NCBI GenBank assembly: GCA_022447545.1
Contig: JAKVBI010000004.1
Coordinates: forward strand, 100,505-164,504
Source: Myxococcota bacterium
GTDB taxonomy: Bacteria > Myxococcota_A > UBA9160 > SMWR01
DNA length: 64,000 nucleotides
Reading direction: 5' to 3'
Position 1 is the stretch's first letter; each line of letters opens with the position of its first letter. The position numbers and the translations under genes were made by a program. The notes beneath the pieces are model-generated. The model searched no databases, was not told the origin of the DNA, and worked only from the letters and a program-made list of their open reading frames with translations. Of this stretch, positions 32,575-41,456 are shown piece by piece.

Positions 32575-33945
32575 TCAGGCCCCGTCCTCTGGCACACGCA
32601 CATTCTCTACGACACTCGTGATCTCTGCTGCAGCCACTCGGATCTCCAACCGGTCGCCCGCGCCCACCTCATCAGCTCGGCGCACGATGGCACCATCATC
32701 TTCTCGACGCACCAGTGCGTATCCTCGATCGAGCACACCGAGAGGCGACAGAGAGTCGAGCCGTCCGGCCAGTCGAGCAAGACGAGCACGCTCGCGTTCA
32801 CGCATGCCCGGAATCACTCGCACGAGCCCGTGACTGGCCAATTCGAGTCGTTCCCGGGATCGCATGGGTCCCATGCGGGAAGCTCGCATCAGCGCCCTTC
32901 CTGTGGGTTCGAGGCCGGATTTCATCCGCTCGACTCGGTGCTTCATCCCCAGAGCCAGACCACGGATCGCAGCCTTCATACGTGATCGCTGGGCCGAGAG
33001 TCGAAGCGAGGGATCAAGCGCACGGAGTGAATCCCCCAAACGACCGGCACGATGGGCACCTCTCTCCAGGAGGTTCTCCATAGCAACACGCAGCCGAGTG
33101 GCCTGCCCCGTCAGACGCGAACGGTGAGCCATACGATCGGGGACTACCATCTCGGCCGCGGCGGACGGGGTCGGCGCCCGCAGGTCCGCAACCAGATCTG
33201 CAATGGTCAGATCGACCTCGTGTCCAACCCCGGCAACCACGGGTATGGGGCAACGGCTGATCGCGCGCGCCACGAGTTCCGAGTTGAACGCCATCAAATC
33301 CTCCAACGAGCCTCCACCCCGCGTCACGACGATGACTGAGATATCGGATCGCTCGGACAACCGTTCGATGGCAGCCGAGATTTCGACCTCGGCTCCTTCC
33401 CCCTGAACTCGAGTCGGCGCGACCAAAATGGGAATGCTGGGAAAGCGACGACCCGTCACCTGCAGGAAATCCCGAATTGCCGCACCCGCCGTCGACGTGA
33501 CCACTCCGATACGCTCCGGGTGTACGGGGATTTCCTTCTTCCGGTCGGCGTCGAACAGGCCTTCGGCGTCCAGACGTCGCCGCAATTGCTCGAAAGCAAG
33601 CTGGAGCGCTCCACGCCCACGAGGTTCCAGAACTCTGGCGGTGATCTGGAGTGCCCCCCGCGGTTCATAGACGGTCACATCGCCGTAGAGAACCACCTCC
33701 AACCCGTCCTCGAGTTCAAACGGAAGGCGACTCGCATCACCGCGGAACAGGACCACGCGGGCCTGTGCCGAGGCGTCGACCAGGTTGAAATAACAGTGGC
33801 CGGAACGTGCTTGATAGTAGTCGCTGATCTCACCCGCGACCCAGATACGACCGACCCGCTGCTCGAGAAGGTCACGCAGACCTGCCATGAGTTCGGCAAC
33901 CGTGAGGATGCGCGCACCGTCGGCTCGTGTAGACGGGTGGGTCAC
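32575..33945 (-). CDS. xseA: Exonuclease VII large subunit
   Basis: XseA is the catalytic subunit of exonuclease VII. The 456 residues have an N-terminal OB-fold ('VGRIWVAGEISDYYQARSGH', 'CYFNLVDASAQARVVLFRG') and the catalytic domain with 'PERIGVVTSTAGAAIRDFLQ', 'VIVVTRGGGSLEDLMAFNSE' and 'VPVVAGVGHEVDLTIADLVA'-like segments. A long helical C-terminal part (about 290-430) ends 'SLSPLGVLDRGYALV'. It is the first gene of the xseA-xseB-ispA-dxs-tlyA cluster. A shorter start is possible in the N-terminal 12 residues. Confidence 0.95.
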   Translation of the reverse strand: MTHPSTRADGARILTVAELMAGLRDLLEQRVGRIWVAGEISDYYQARSGHCYFNLVDASAQARVVLFRGDASRLPFELEDGLEVVLYGDVTVYEPRGALQITARVLEPRGRGALQLAFEQLRRRLDAEGLFDADRKKEIPVHPERIGVVTSTAGAAIRDFLQVTGRRFPSIPILVAPTRVQGEGAEVEISAAIERLSERSDISVIVVTRGGGSLEDLMAFNSELVARAISRCPIPVVAGVGHEVDLTIADLVADLRAPTPSAAAEMVVPDRMAHRSRLTGQATRLRVAMENLLERGAHRAGRLGDSLRALDPSLRLSAQRSRMKAAIRGLALGMKHRVERMKSGLEPTGRALMRASRMGPMRSRERLELASHGLVRVIPGMRERERARLARLAGRLDSLSPLGVLDRGYALVRREDDGAIVRRADEVGAGDRLEIRVAAAEITSVVENVRVPEDGA

Positions 33946-34006
33946 CTCGCGAGAGTAACGAGCCGTCCGCCCAATCGCCCCCTGGTTTCAGGTAGGGCCA
34001 AGGGTC

Positions 34007-34030
34007 AATTCACCGCCTCAACGGTGAATT
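34007..34030. terminator. Perfect 9 bp hairpin between ctpA and xseA
   Basis: AATTCACCG (34007-34015) and CGGTGAATT (34022-34030) form a 9 bp stem with a six-base loop, and the last arm overlaps the ctpA stop codon. Position suggests termination of the ftsE-ftsX-envC-ctpA transcript before xseA. There is no T-run, so a Rho-dependent or processing role is equally possible. Confidence 0.5.
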
Positions 34031-35415
34031 CAAGGCGAGGCCGTGGCCGATTTCTCGTCGCGAGCCTCGCGGGGCAAGGAGGCAGTACGGTCGCCCATGA
34101 AACGCTCGAAGTAGTTCCAACTCTTCAGCACTTCCAGTGCCCGTGCCAACTGAGGATCTTCGGGAGAGTCACCGCCCTCGGCCTCTTCATCCACGACCTC
34201 CGAATTGGGATCCGCCTCTTCCTGAGTGAAATGCCCTTCGAGATCCTGCTCTCGCAACCGGCGTCGCGCCTTGACTCTCTCCCGTTTGGCCACCACCGCC
34301 TCGATCTCGATGTCCGGCTGGATCCCCACCTCCTGAATCGAGCGACCACCGGGTGTGTAGTAGAGCGCGGTCGTCAAGCGCAGACCCGAGCCACCCTCCA
34401 GGGGGTAGACGGTTTGCACGGAGCCCTTACCAAAAGTCTTGGCTCCAATGACCAGAGCACGGTCGTGATCCTGAAGAGCACCCGCAACGATCTCCGAGGC
34501 ACTCGCGCTGCCCGCATTCACCAGGATCGCCATGGGATAATTCCCCTCGGTTCCCTGAGTGCTGGCAGTGAATTCGTGGCGCTGGCTCTCGACCCGCCCT
34601 TCTGTGTACACGACGAGTCCACCGTCCAGAAACTTGTCCGCCACCTTCACGGCTTGATCCAGCAAGCCTCCGGGGTTGTCGCGCAGGTCGAGAACGAGCC
34701 CCTGGAACTGTTCCCCGGACTCTTCATGGAGTTTCCGCAAATCGCGTGTCAGGTCGTCGACCGTCCGCTCCTGAAAAGCACGTATCCGGACGTAGGCATA
34801 TCCGGGCTCGAGCATACGACCCGAAACCGACACGACCTTGACGACGTCCCGTGTCACCGTATACGGCTGCGGTCGATCGAACCCCTCCCTCCAGATCTCG
34901 ACGGTGATGTTGGAACCCTTGGGCCCTCGCATCAATTGGACGGCTTCGAAGAGGGTCATCTGCTTGGTCGATCGACACTCCTCCGTCCAATCTTCTGGAA
35001 CCTCAGTGGGGCAGATCGCGACGATCTGGTCGAGCGACCGAATCCCAGCCCGGTCCGCCGGCGTCCCCTCGATGGGTGAAACCACCTGGATAAAACCATC
35101 CACGCTCTTGGTAATTTCGATTCCGAGTCCGTGGAACTCACCCCGTGTATCGACCTGCATCTCGGAGTAGGAGTCACTGTCCATGAAGGTCGAATGAGGA
35201 TCGAGTTCCTGAAGCATGCCCCGTACCGCACCGCGCACCAGAGTCCCCTCGTCGATCGGTTCGACGTAGTTACGACGAACGAGGGTCATCACATTGGTGA
35301 AGAGGCTCAACTCCTCGTAACTCGTCGCAGACGCCAGTTTCCAAGCGCCTCCGGCCATCGCTCCAAACAGCACGGTCAGCACGACGACGTGCACGAAGAA
35401 GCGATGAATGCGCAT
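34030..35415 (-). CDS. ctpA: C-terminal processing peptidase (S41)
   Basis: CtpA-type proteases cleave periplasmic substrates, often peptidoglycan hydrolases. The 461 residues have an N-terminal membrane anchor or signal ('FFVHVVVLTVLFGAMAGGAW'), a PDZ domain (about 90-165, 'HGLGIEITKSVDGFIQVVSP'), and the catalytic core with Ser in 'GSASASEIVAGAL' and Lys in 'IGAKTFGKGSVQTVYPL'. A charged Glu/Arg-rich tail follows. ATG 35415 has AGAGGG eight bases upstream; GTG 35424 is an alternative. It follows envC in the ftsEX cluster, the order seen in many Proteobacteria. Confidence 0.93.
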   Translation of the reverse strand: MRIHRFFVHVVVLTVLFGAMAGGAWKLASATSYEELSLFTNVMTLVRRNYVEPIDEGTLVRGAVRGMLQELDPHSTFMDSDSYSEMQVDTRGEFHGLGIEITKSVDGFIQVVSPIEGTPADRAGIRSLDQIVAICPTEVPEDWTEECRSTKQMTLFEAVQLMRGPKGSNITVEIWREGFDRPQPYTVTRDVVKVVSVSGRMLEPGYAYVRIRAFQERTVDDLTRDLRKLHEESGEQFQGLVLDLRDNPGGLLDQAVKVADKFLDGGLVVYTEGRVESQRHEFTASTQGTEGNYPMAILVNAGSASASEIVAGALQDHDRALVIGAKTFGKGSVQTVYPLEGGSGLRLTTALYYTPGGRSIQEVGIQPDIEIEAVVAKRERVKARRRLREQDLEGHFTQEEADPNSEVVDEEAEGGDSPEDPQLARALEVLKSWNYFERFMGDRTASLPREARDEKSATASP

Positions 35416-35529
35416 GAGTTTCACCCTCTTGGAGATCCGTTGCAGAGCGACAGAAAACCGCCGAAACAGCGAGTACTCGGCGGCTGTGACACCGGAGATC
35501 GAAAGCGTGACTCGAACTCCTCTTCCATT

Positions 35530-36738
35530 CTATCCCGCCGGAATGCCCGAGAGCCAGCGAAGCGGGTCCAAAGCCTCGTCTGCCTTACGAATCTCGAAAT
35601 AGAGACGAGGCCCCTCGAGCGATCCCGTGTCTCCGACCCGACCGACCACACGCCCCTCCGGAACCGACTCACCGGGATCGACAGCGACCGAAGCCAGATG
35701 ACCATAGATGGTGAAATACTCGTCGCCGTGGTCGACGATCACGAGTTGGCCGTAACCGCCCAGCCATCCAGAAAATCGAACACGCCCTTTCGCAACCACT
35801 CGCACGGGTGTGTTCATCTCCGCACCGTACTCGACCCCACGATGAAAATTCTCGATGTCGAACCGAGGGTCGACCTCTCTGCCGAAGGACCGAACGATTT
35901 TTGCAGACACGGGTGACTCGAGCCGACCGCGGCGTGACCCGAATCCGCCTACGCCTCCTCCCAGAGATTCGAGGGGTCTCGGGTCGAGGCCTCCGATCGT
36001 CTCGGCGAGTGCATGAGCTGCGGTTTCGTATTCGATGAGTGCGATACGTTCGCGAACCCGATCGGCGTGGACAGCCGCCGCCAACTCGTGCTTCGCCCGG
36101 CGCTCCTCGGCGAGTTCAGCCGAGCGCACGACGAGTTCGCTGGCCAGTCGATTCCATTGGACTTCGGCTTCGCCCGCCTCGTCCCGCACCGCCTGCAACG
36201 CGTGGGATTGGCGCCGATGGGTCTCGAGCAACTCCGCATCGTGCTGGAGCAGTAACCTCAGGGCGTTGACGCGAGAAAGAAATTCTCGAATCCCGCCGGA
36301 AGAGAAGAGCAGTCGAACCGAGCCCGCCTCCCCTGCCTTGTACAGACCCACTGCCCTCCGCGACATGGCCTGCTGAGTCTGCGCCAGGTTTCGAGCAATC
36401 TCTTCGGCACGCACTTCGATGCCAGCCAACGACTCACGCGCCTTCTCGGCGCGCCTTCGACTTGCTTCCACCTCCTCGACCAACCCCGCCGCACTGCGAT
36501 CGAGGGCCTCAATGGCCTCCAACAGACCACGCCCTCTGCTCTCATACGCTGCAACCCGATCGCGACCCTCGCGGACCGCTTCGCGCAGACGATGCAGGTC
36601 CTGTGACCGGTCGGCTCGAGCGCCGCTGACCAAGGCAAATACGACGAGTCCCCACACACTCACGCGCCTGAAGACCGTGGCCCGACGACCTGGTCGGTAG
36701 ATCGAGACTCCCCGGGCGTTGCCCTTCAGGGCCGCCAT
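35530..36738 (-). CDS. envC: EnvC-like murein hydrolase activator (LytM domain)
   Basis: EnvC activates amidases at the septum under FtsEX control. The 402 residues have a signal peptide ('VSVWGLVVFALVSGARA'), a long coiled coil (about 45-235) and a C-terminal M23/LytM domain (about 290-395). The first zinc motif reads 'HRGVEYGAE' instead of HxGxD, and the second region is 'DEYFTIYGHLASV', so the catalytic site is probably degenerate, as in EnvC. ATG 36738 overlaps the ftsX 3' end by 13 bases. Neighbours FtsE/FtsX make the role firm. Confidence 0.9.
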   Translation of the reverse strand: MAALKGNARGVSIYRPGRRATVFRRVSVWGLVVFALVSGARADRSQDLHRLREAVREGRDRVAAYESRGRGLLEAIEALDRSAAGLVEEVEASRRRAEKARESLAGIEVRAEEIARNLAQTQQAMSRRAVGLYKAGEAGSVRLLFSSGGIREFLSRVNALRLLLQHDAELLETHRRQSHALQAVRDEAGEAEVQWNRLASELVVRSAELAEERRAKHELAAAVHADRVRERIALIEYETAAHALAETIGGLDPRPLESLGGGVGGFGSRRGRLESPVSAKIVRSFGREVDPRFDIENFHRGVEYGAEMNTPVRVVAKGRVRFSGWLGGYGQLVIVDHGDEYFTIYGHLASVAVDPGESVPEGRVVGRVGDTGSLEGPRLYFEIRKADEALDPLRWLSGIPAG

Positions 36739-37628
36739 CCTCCCGTCAACGCAGCGACCGAACCCACCAGACCGAGCATGCCACCCCCGGCAACCAGACC
36801 CATCATCCCGCCCAGGCCGAAGAAGTGCAGTCGGATCCCGCCCAGGAGCATCTCGAGGCCGAACTCGAATTCGGGTAGAACCAACCGAAACAGGGCAAAG
36901 AGCAGAACCAGTGCTCCCACACCCCCACTGGCCCCCTGCAACACACCCTCCAACAGAAAGGGAGTCTGCATGAACGATCGGCTGGCGCCCACGAGCGAAA
37001 GAATCTCGAGTTCGTCCCGCCGGGCATAGATTGCCAAACGGATCGTGTTCGCAACGATGAGCATGGTGGCAATGGAAAGAATCAAGCCCAGGCCGATACA
37101 AACGCCTCGCACCAACGCAACGGAGCGCAAGTACCCCTCGACCCAGTCCTCACCGGAGACAAGATCCTCGATTCCGCGGAGCCCATTCAGCGATTCGGCC
37201 ACCACGGCCATGCCCTGGGCAGACCTGCGGGCGGGGACGAGGGCGATCTCCAGTGAAGCGGGCAACGGGTTCTCGCTCAGCCCCTCGAGCAGTGCCGCTC
37301 CACTGCCCACCCCGTCACGAAAACGCTCCAGCGCTTCGGTTTCGGAGACGATTCGAACCCCCTCTACACCCTCCACCGTGGCAGCCAATACTGCCAGTTC
37401 CCGCTGCTTCGCCGAGGGCAACCCCTGTTCAAAAAAAGCAGTCACGTAGAGTTCGTCGCCCAGTCGGTCGAGGAGCGACTGCATGTTCTGCAGCAAGAGC
37501 GCGAATGAACCGAACAGGAGCAAAGAAACCGCGATTGTCCCCATGGCCACCAGTGTGGTCACGGGATTCGAGCGAAGGCCGCGCAAGGCCGTCCGAAGAA
37601 AGTACGAAGCGCGCGGCAACACGCTCAT
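36726..37628 (-). CDS. ftsX: Cell division protein FtsX
   Basis: FtsX is the membrane half of FtsEX, which transmits cytoplasmic ATP hydrolysis to EnvC. The 300 residues have four helices with a large periplasmic loop (about 45-165) between helices 1 and 2. Conserved segments are 'GLRSNPVTTLVAMGTIAVSL' at the start and 'IRLAIYARRDELEILSLVGA' before helix 3. ATG 37628 falls five bases after the ftsE stop. It overlaps envC. Confidence 0.93.
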   Translation of the reverse strand: MSVLPRASYFLRTALRGLRSNPVTTLVAMGTIAVSLLLFGSFALLLQNMQSLLDRLGDELYVTAFFEQGLPSAKQRELAVLAATVEGVEGVRIVSETEALERFRDGVGSGAALLEGLSENPLPASLEIALVPARRSAQGMAVVAESLNGLRGIEDLVSGEDWVEGYLRSVALVRGVCIGLGLILSIATMLIVANTIRLAIYARRDELEILSLVGASRSFMQTPFLLEGVLQGASGGVGALVLLFALFRLVLPEFEFGLEMLLGGIRLHFFGLGGMMGLVAGGGMLGLVGSVAALTGGWRP

Positions 37629-37635
37629 AGAAACA

Positions 37636-38391
37636 TCACGCAGCACTTCCCGCGGCGGGAACGTCTTCGGCGATGCGCCCCTGTTCCAGCCGAATCGTAC
37701 GCTTTCCATACCGGCTCACGATGCCGAGTTCGTGGGTAGCCACCACGACCGCCGTCCCCCTGGAGGCCGTGCTGGCAATCAGGTCCATGATGTCGACCGT
37801 CAGTTCCGGATCGAGATTCCCGGTCGGCTCGTCGGCGAGCAGAATCTCCGGCTCGTTGACCAATGCCCGGGCGATGGCAACACGCTGTTGTTCGCCTCCC
37901 GACAGGGACAAAGGATGGTGGTGGCGGCGGTGTTGTAAACCGAGCTGCTTGAGAATGGAGAACACCCGAGCTCGAACTTCCTTAGCCGGTCGCCCCATGA
38001 CTTCGAGCACCATGCCGACGTTGTGCTCCACGGATCGATTGGGCAGAAGCTTGAAGTCCTGGAACACCACTCCGATTCGACGCCGGAGTGCGGGAATCGC
38101 ACCGTCCCCCAGCCGCGCGATGTTTCGGCCGAGTACGACAATCTGCCCCTCACTGGGACGCTCGGCCGCGAACAACAGCTTCAGCAACGTCGTCTTACCG
38201 GCACCACTGGACCCGGTGAGGAAAACGAACTCACCCCGTGCGAGTTCCAGCGACACGTCCTGCAACGCGTAGGTTCCCGCGTCATAGGATTTCGATACGT
38301 GGAAAAAGTTGGCGGCAGCCGTGCGGGGCTCCACGCCTTCCGCGTGTCCGACGCCGAGGCGTCGTGCCAGAGAACGTGTCCGCTCCCTCAC
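37636..38391 (-). CDS. ftsE: Cell division ATP-binding protein FtsE
   Basis: FtsE is the ATPase of FtsEX. Walker A is 'GSSGAGKTTLLKLLFA', the Q-loop is 'VVFQDFKLLPNRSV', the signature is 'LSGGEQQRVAIARALV', Walker B is 'EILLADEPTGNLDP' and the switch His is in 'VVATHELGIVSRYG'. The 251-residue form has an extra N-terminal tail of about 25 residues before 'NFFHVSKSYDAG'; a GTG near 38334 could be the true start. The GTG at 38391 overlaps the stop of an upstream small gene (GTGA). Confidence 0.93.
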   Translation of the reverse strand: MRERTRSLARRLGVGHAEGVEPRTAAANFFHVSKSYDAGTYALQDVSLELARGEFVFLTGSSGAGKTTLLKLLFAAERPSEGQIVVLGRNIARLGDGAIPALRRRIGVVFQDFKLLPNRSVEHNVGMVLEVMGRPAKEVRARVFSILKQLGLQHRRHHHPLSLSGGEQQRVAIARALVNEPEILLADEPTGNLDPELTVDIMDLIASTASRGTAVVVATHELGIVSRYGKRTIRLEQGRIAEDVPAAGSAA

Positions 38392-38795
38392 CCGTTGCCG
38401 TGAGTGAGGCGGCTCTTTGCCACGAGGTGATCGAGAATCACCTCGTCCAGCGGCTTGCGTGAGACGATCCCCTCGCCGAACGGGGGCACCGGGTTCGTGG
38501 ACCCCAGGCTTCCGCCCACCCTTCCCCCCACTCGCTCATCGATGACCGGATCCAGTTCACCCCTTTCGAGGCCTTCGATCATCTCCCTGTGCTGAGCCTC
38601 CATCAATTCACGCACGCGAGCCTCGAGATCCGCCGCATCGAGTTCCGCCGCGTAGTCGCTTTTGCGACTGCTCAGGATGGCCCCCTCGAAGAAGACGTGG
38701 CTGATGACGTGAGGGCGGTCGAGACCGCTGTCCTCAGTCTGCACGTGAAACCGAAGTCCACGGTGGTCCACGTCGGTGTTGAACCCCGTAAGCAT
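38388..38795 (-). CDS. Conserved-looking hypothetical protein upstream of ftsE
   Basis: The 135-residue cytoplasmic protein begins 'TGFNTDVDHRGLRFHVQTED' and has a helical middle ('ELDAADLEARVRELMEAQHR') and a Gly/Pro-rich linker before a short C-terminal helix. The N-terminal 45 residues read like a small beta domain ('VISHVFFEGAILSSRKSDY'). No catalytic motif, signal peptide or membrane helix is visible. Its stop overlaps ftsE (GTGA), so it is the first gene of the ftsEX operon. Similar proteins of about this length occur in delta-type genomes, but the function is unknown to me. Confidence 0.68.
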   Translation of the reverse strand: MLTGFNTDVDHRGLRFHVQTEDSGLDRPHVISHVFFEGAILSSRKSDYAAELDAADLEARVRELMEAQHREMIEGLERGELDPVIDERVGGRVGGSLGSTNPVPPFGEGIVSRKPLDEVILDHLVAKSRLTHGNG

Positions 38796-39180
38796 CAGGA
38801 TGTCTGGCCCCCCGGATTGCGCCCCGACCCACCCTCACAACCCCTCGAGCGTGGACGTACACCTCTCTCCCGCCCGAGGATCGTCCCCCGCTACGCGGTT
38901 GTCGAGCACCGGCAGCAAGAAACCTCGCGCCTCCGGGCGAGCGGAGGCGGGTCTCCCGTCGCGAATCGGCGGGTTGGCAGGGAAACTGAATGCCCCGCGG
39001 GGGAGTCGTGAGTAAATGACCGGCCCGTTCTCTGGAACCCTCGTCACGCGGCAATCTCACGCTCGTTTGTGAGAGATCGGGTAGCTAGTGTCCCGCCGGT
39101 GCCCCCCATGGATCGAGTTTCGAGGAATCCCAGTGCGATCCCACCATCGGCCCGTAGCGAGCTGGCGGAGCTTCTGAGCG
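38796..39180. other. Gene-free divergent stretch
   Basis: 385 bases separate the hypothetical ftsE-operon gene from the membrane protein gene. Short frames here are GC-rich and lack family features. A frame with ATG 39108 ('MDRVSRNPSAIPPSARSELA') runs out of frame into the membrane protein gene; it may be a leader or noise. Promoters for both sides must lie here; none stands out. Confidence 0.45.
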
Positions 39181-40329
39181 ATGACCCTGCGTGGGAACGG
39201 CGTCCTGCATCCCGCCATCCTCGCGGGCGGGTTCGCCATCTTCGGGGGCGCAACCGCGAGCCCTCGCGGGATGTCGCATCTGGGCGCCTGGGGATCCCAC
39301 CAGTACTTCTTCGACTACGCGACGCTGGGGTTCGTTCGCCGCGGCTTCGTTGCCACCTTGTTGGCACCGCTCCCCGACGCGTTCGTCCTTGCCGCCGCCC
39401 CCTGGCTGATGCTCGTTGCAACCTTCGGCTTGTTCGCGGTCTTCGTCCGGTGGACGATGCGAGCATTTCACCCGGGCCCGGACTCGCTGCGCACCGCCTG
39501 GCTCTGGTCCGCGGTTCTCTGTCCGCTGACCTTCATGAACCTCGGATTCGACAACGGGCGCTACGACGTGTTGGGGTTACTGTTGACCTGCGCAGCTCTG
39601 ACAACCGCCAATCGTGGAAAGCCGTGGCTCGCGGGTAGCGCCGTGGCGCTGTCATGCCTGATCCACGAGGCGAGCCTCGTGCTCTTTGCTCCCCTCGTCA
39701 TCGTCACGAGTTGGTCTATCGCCAGCAGAACGAACCCCTCCGCGCGAACGTCGATACTCGTTCGCCTGTGTACTCCGATCGTGCTGGTCGTGATCGCGCT
39801 CCTGGCATGGGGAAGCTACGAGCCGGGGCACCCCGCGCTGATGGAGCACTTCAAGAAACTCGAGGCACTCCAAGACGTAAGTTCCGACAATCGCTTTCGC
39901 GCAACTCGCGTGCTCACGGACGGACCCTTCGACCACGTGCAGATCTACCTGCGCGACCTCATATCCAGCCGCCGGCTCTGGCAGAACCTGCTCGCGGGGA
40001 TCGTGACCAGTCTCATCGTGGGATCGGTCATCCGCGATACCCGCTCGGTATTGCGACTTCCGCTCCTCTGGGTGGGAGCCCTCGCGCCCCTGTTGCTGAT
40101 CCCCATCGCTAGCGACATCTTCCGTTGGATGTCTCTCGCCACCTTGAACGTCTATCTGGGATTCACATTCATATGCGCGAATCGCCCAGAACTGTTGGAC
40201 CGAATCCCCGAGGCCGACGACTTCCCTTCACTCGCTCCCATGGGCTTATTCGCTGTTCTAGGCCCCATGGGTGTCACGTCATTCGCTCCCGTGTGGCAGG
40301 AAATCATCCAACTCGTCACTCGCCCGTGA
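39181..40329 (+). CDS. Multi-pass membrane protein of unknown function
   Basis: The 382 residues contain about nine hydrophobic helices. Marked segments are 'VLHPAILAGGFAIFGGATA' near the N-terminus and 'NLGFDNGRYDVLGLLLTCAA', with an 'FDYATLGFVRRGF' stretch between helices. A conserved 'SDIFRWMSLATLNVYLGF' near residue 320 resembles polymer or glycosyltransferase (EpsG/Wzy-like) membrane proteins, but no family is confirmed. ATG 39181 lacks a good ribosome site, so the start may be elsewhere. The 3' end overlaps the opposing PEP-CTERM gene by 51 bases. Confidence 0.7.
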   Translation: MTLRGNGVLHPAILAGGFAIFGGATASPRGMSHLGAWGSHQYFFDYATLGFVRRGFVATLLAPLPDAFVLAAAPWLMLVATFGLFAVFVRWTMRAFHPGPDSLRTAWLWSAVLCPLTFMNLGFDNGRYDVLGLLLTCAALTTANRGKPWLAGSAVALSCLIHEASLVLFAPLVIVTSWSIASRTNPSARTSILVRLCTPIVLVVIALLAWGSYEPGHPALMEHFKKLEALQDVSSDNRFRATRVLTDGPFDHVQIYLRDLISSRRLWQNLLAGIVTSLIVGSVIRDTRSVLRLPLLWVGALAPLLLIPIASDIFRWMSLATLNVYLGFTFICANRPELLDRIPEADDFPSLAPMGLFAVLGPMGVTSFAPVWQEIIQLVTRP

Positions 40330-41193
40330 AGCCTCAGCCTCGAACGATCTCCAGGCCCCTGAACGACGGCCGTGCAAACCCGATGAGCAACGCCCTCGGA
40401 AGGCCATTGCCAGGACCCCCATTCCCAGGAGCAGCCCGGTGGAGGGCTCTGGGATGAGATTCCAACCCGCTGCGACGGGGTTGAAGAGGGTGCTTCCATC
40501 ATCACCCGTCCATGTGTCGATAAAAATGGTGTTTGCATCGTAGTTGGCGATCCCGGTGGTGGTGCCAAGGAACCGAGCACCCGTCAGATCAGCACCTAGG
40601 AAATCGGTATCGCTCAAGTCCGTGCACCCGAGATTCGCATGACTGAGGTCAGCCTCCACAAAAATCGCCCCGGCCAGGTTTGCACAGTAGAGATTGGTGT
40701 AGACCAGGCTCGCGCCGGTCAGATTGGAATTGGACAGGTTCGAGTAGGAGGCGTTGGCTTCGTTCAGCGTCGCGTTGAAAAAAAACGCCGGACTCGCCTC
40801 GGCTTCGAACATCGTCGCGTGTTCCAAAGTGGCCCCGTTCAACACGGCATCGCTCAAGTCCGCTTCCAGCAGATTCGCCTCGGTCAGGTCGGCCCCGAGT
40901 AGAGACGCGCCTTCGAGATCGGCCTGGGAAAGGTCCGCTCCCGTCAGATCCGCTCCGGTCAGGGTCGCGTGGCCGAGATCCGCCCCCGACAGATTCGCTT
41001 CCCTCAGTTCCGCTGCGGTTAGGGTGACGTGGCCCAAGGCCGCGTCCTCGAGGTCGGCCCCGTTCAAGGTCGCCCCCGCCGCGATATCGAAATTGCCGAT
41101 CAGAACCCCGGCCTTCGTGTAGACCAGTGTCGCAGCCGATGGTGGGCTCAAAACGAACCCCACCACCCATCCCCAGAAGATGAGCCGAGCCAA
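40279..41193 (-). CDS. Pentapeptide-repeat protein with PEP-CTERM sorting signal
   Basis: The 304-residue protein is a predicted exported surface protein. A signal peptide covers residues 1-20. Residues about 42-212 are pentapeptide repeats of the A(D/N)Lxx type, predicted to form a right-handed quadrilateral beta helix. Then 'IPEPSTGLLLGMGVLAMAF' (PEP at 248-250) and Arg266/Arg268 make a PEP-CTERM exosortase signal. Unusually the frame continues 36 residues past the Arg cluster, overlapping the end of the opposing membrane gene, which suggests a lost stop or frameshift. The start is TTG 41193, with AGGGGAGGG upstream. No exosortase gene is in the window. Confidence 0.82.
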   Translation of the reverse strand: MARLIFWGWVVGFVLSPPSAATLVYTKAGVLIGNFDIAAGATLNGADLEDAALGHVTLTAAELREANLSGADLGHATLTGADLTGADLSQADLEGASLLGADLTEANLLEADLSDAVLNGATLEHATMFEAEASPAFFFNATLNEANASYSNLSNSNLTGASLVYTNLYCANLAGAIFVEADLSHANLGCTDLSDTDFLGADLTGARFLGTTTGIANYDANTIFIDTWTGDDGSTLFNPVAAGWNLIPEPSTGLLLGMGVLAMAFRGRCSSGLHGRRSGAWRSFEAEASRASDELDDFLPHGSE

Positions 41194-41456
41194 ATCCCTC
41201 CCCTTTCACTCTCTTCCCAAAGGTGAAAGAAGTGAGGGGAAATATACCCAATTTTTTCAGACCCATGAAACAAACCCGCAATTTTTGGGGTGAAAACCAA
41301 CCATCGGTGAGGGCGGCCCTGGTGCCCGCGGGGCAAAAGAGCGGGTTTGTCCGACTGACCGACATTTTCCACGAGAGAATGCCGTGGGAAGTCCCCGTCC
41401 AAGGATTGGGTTTCATCGCGAGCCGCGAGGGTCGGTTCCATCGGGTGAGAGAGATC

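Noticed and set aside
39069-39638. Frame of 189 codons overlapping the membrane protein gene
   Set aside because: Out of frame with the well-formed membrane protein and without hydrophobic segments or a family match.
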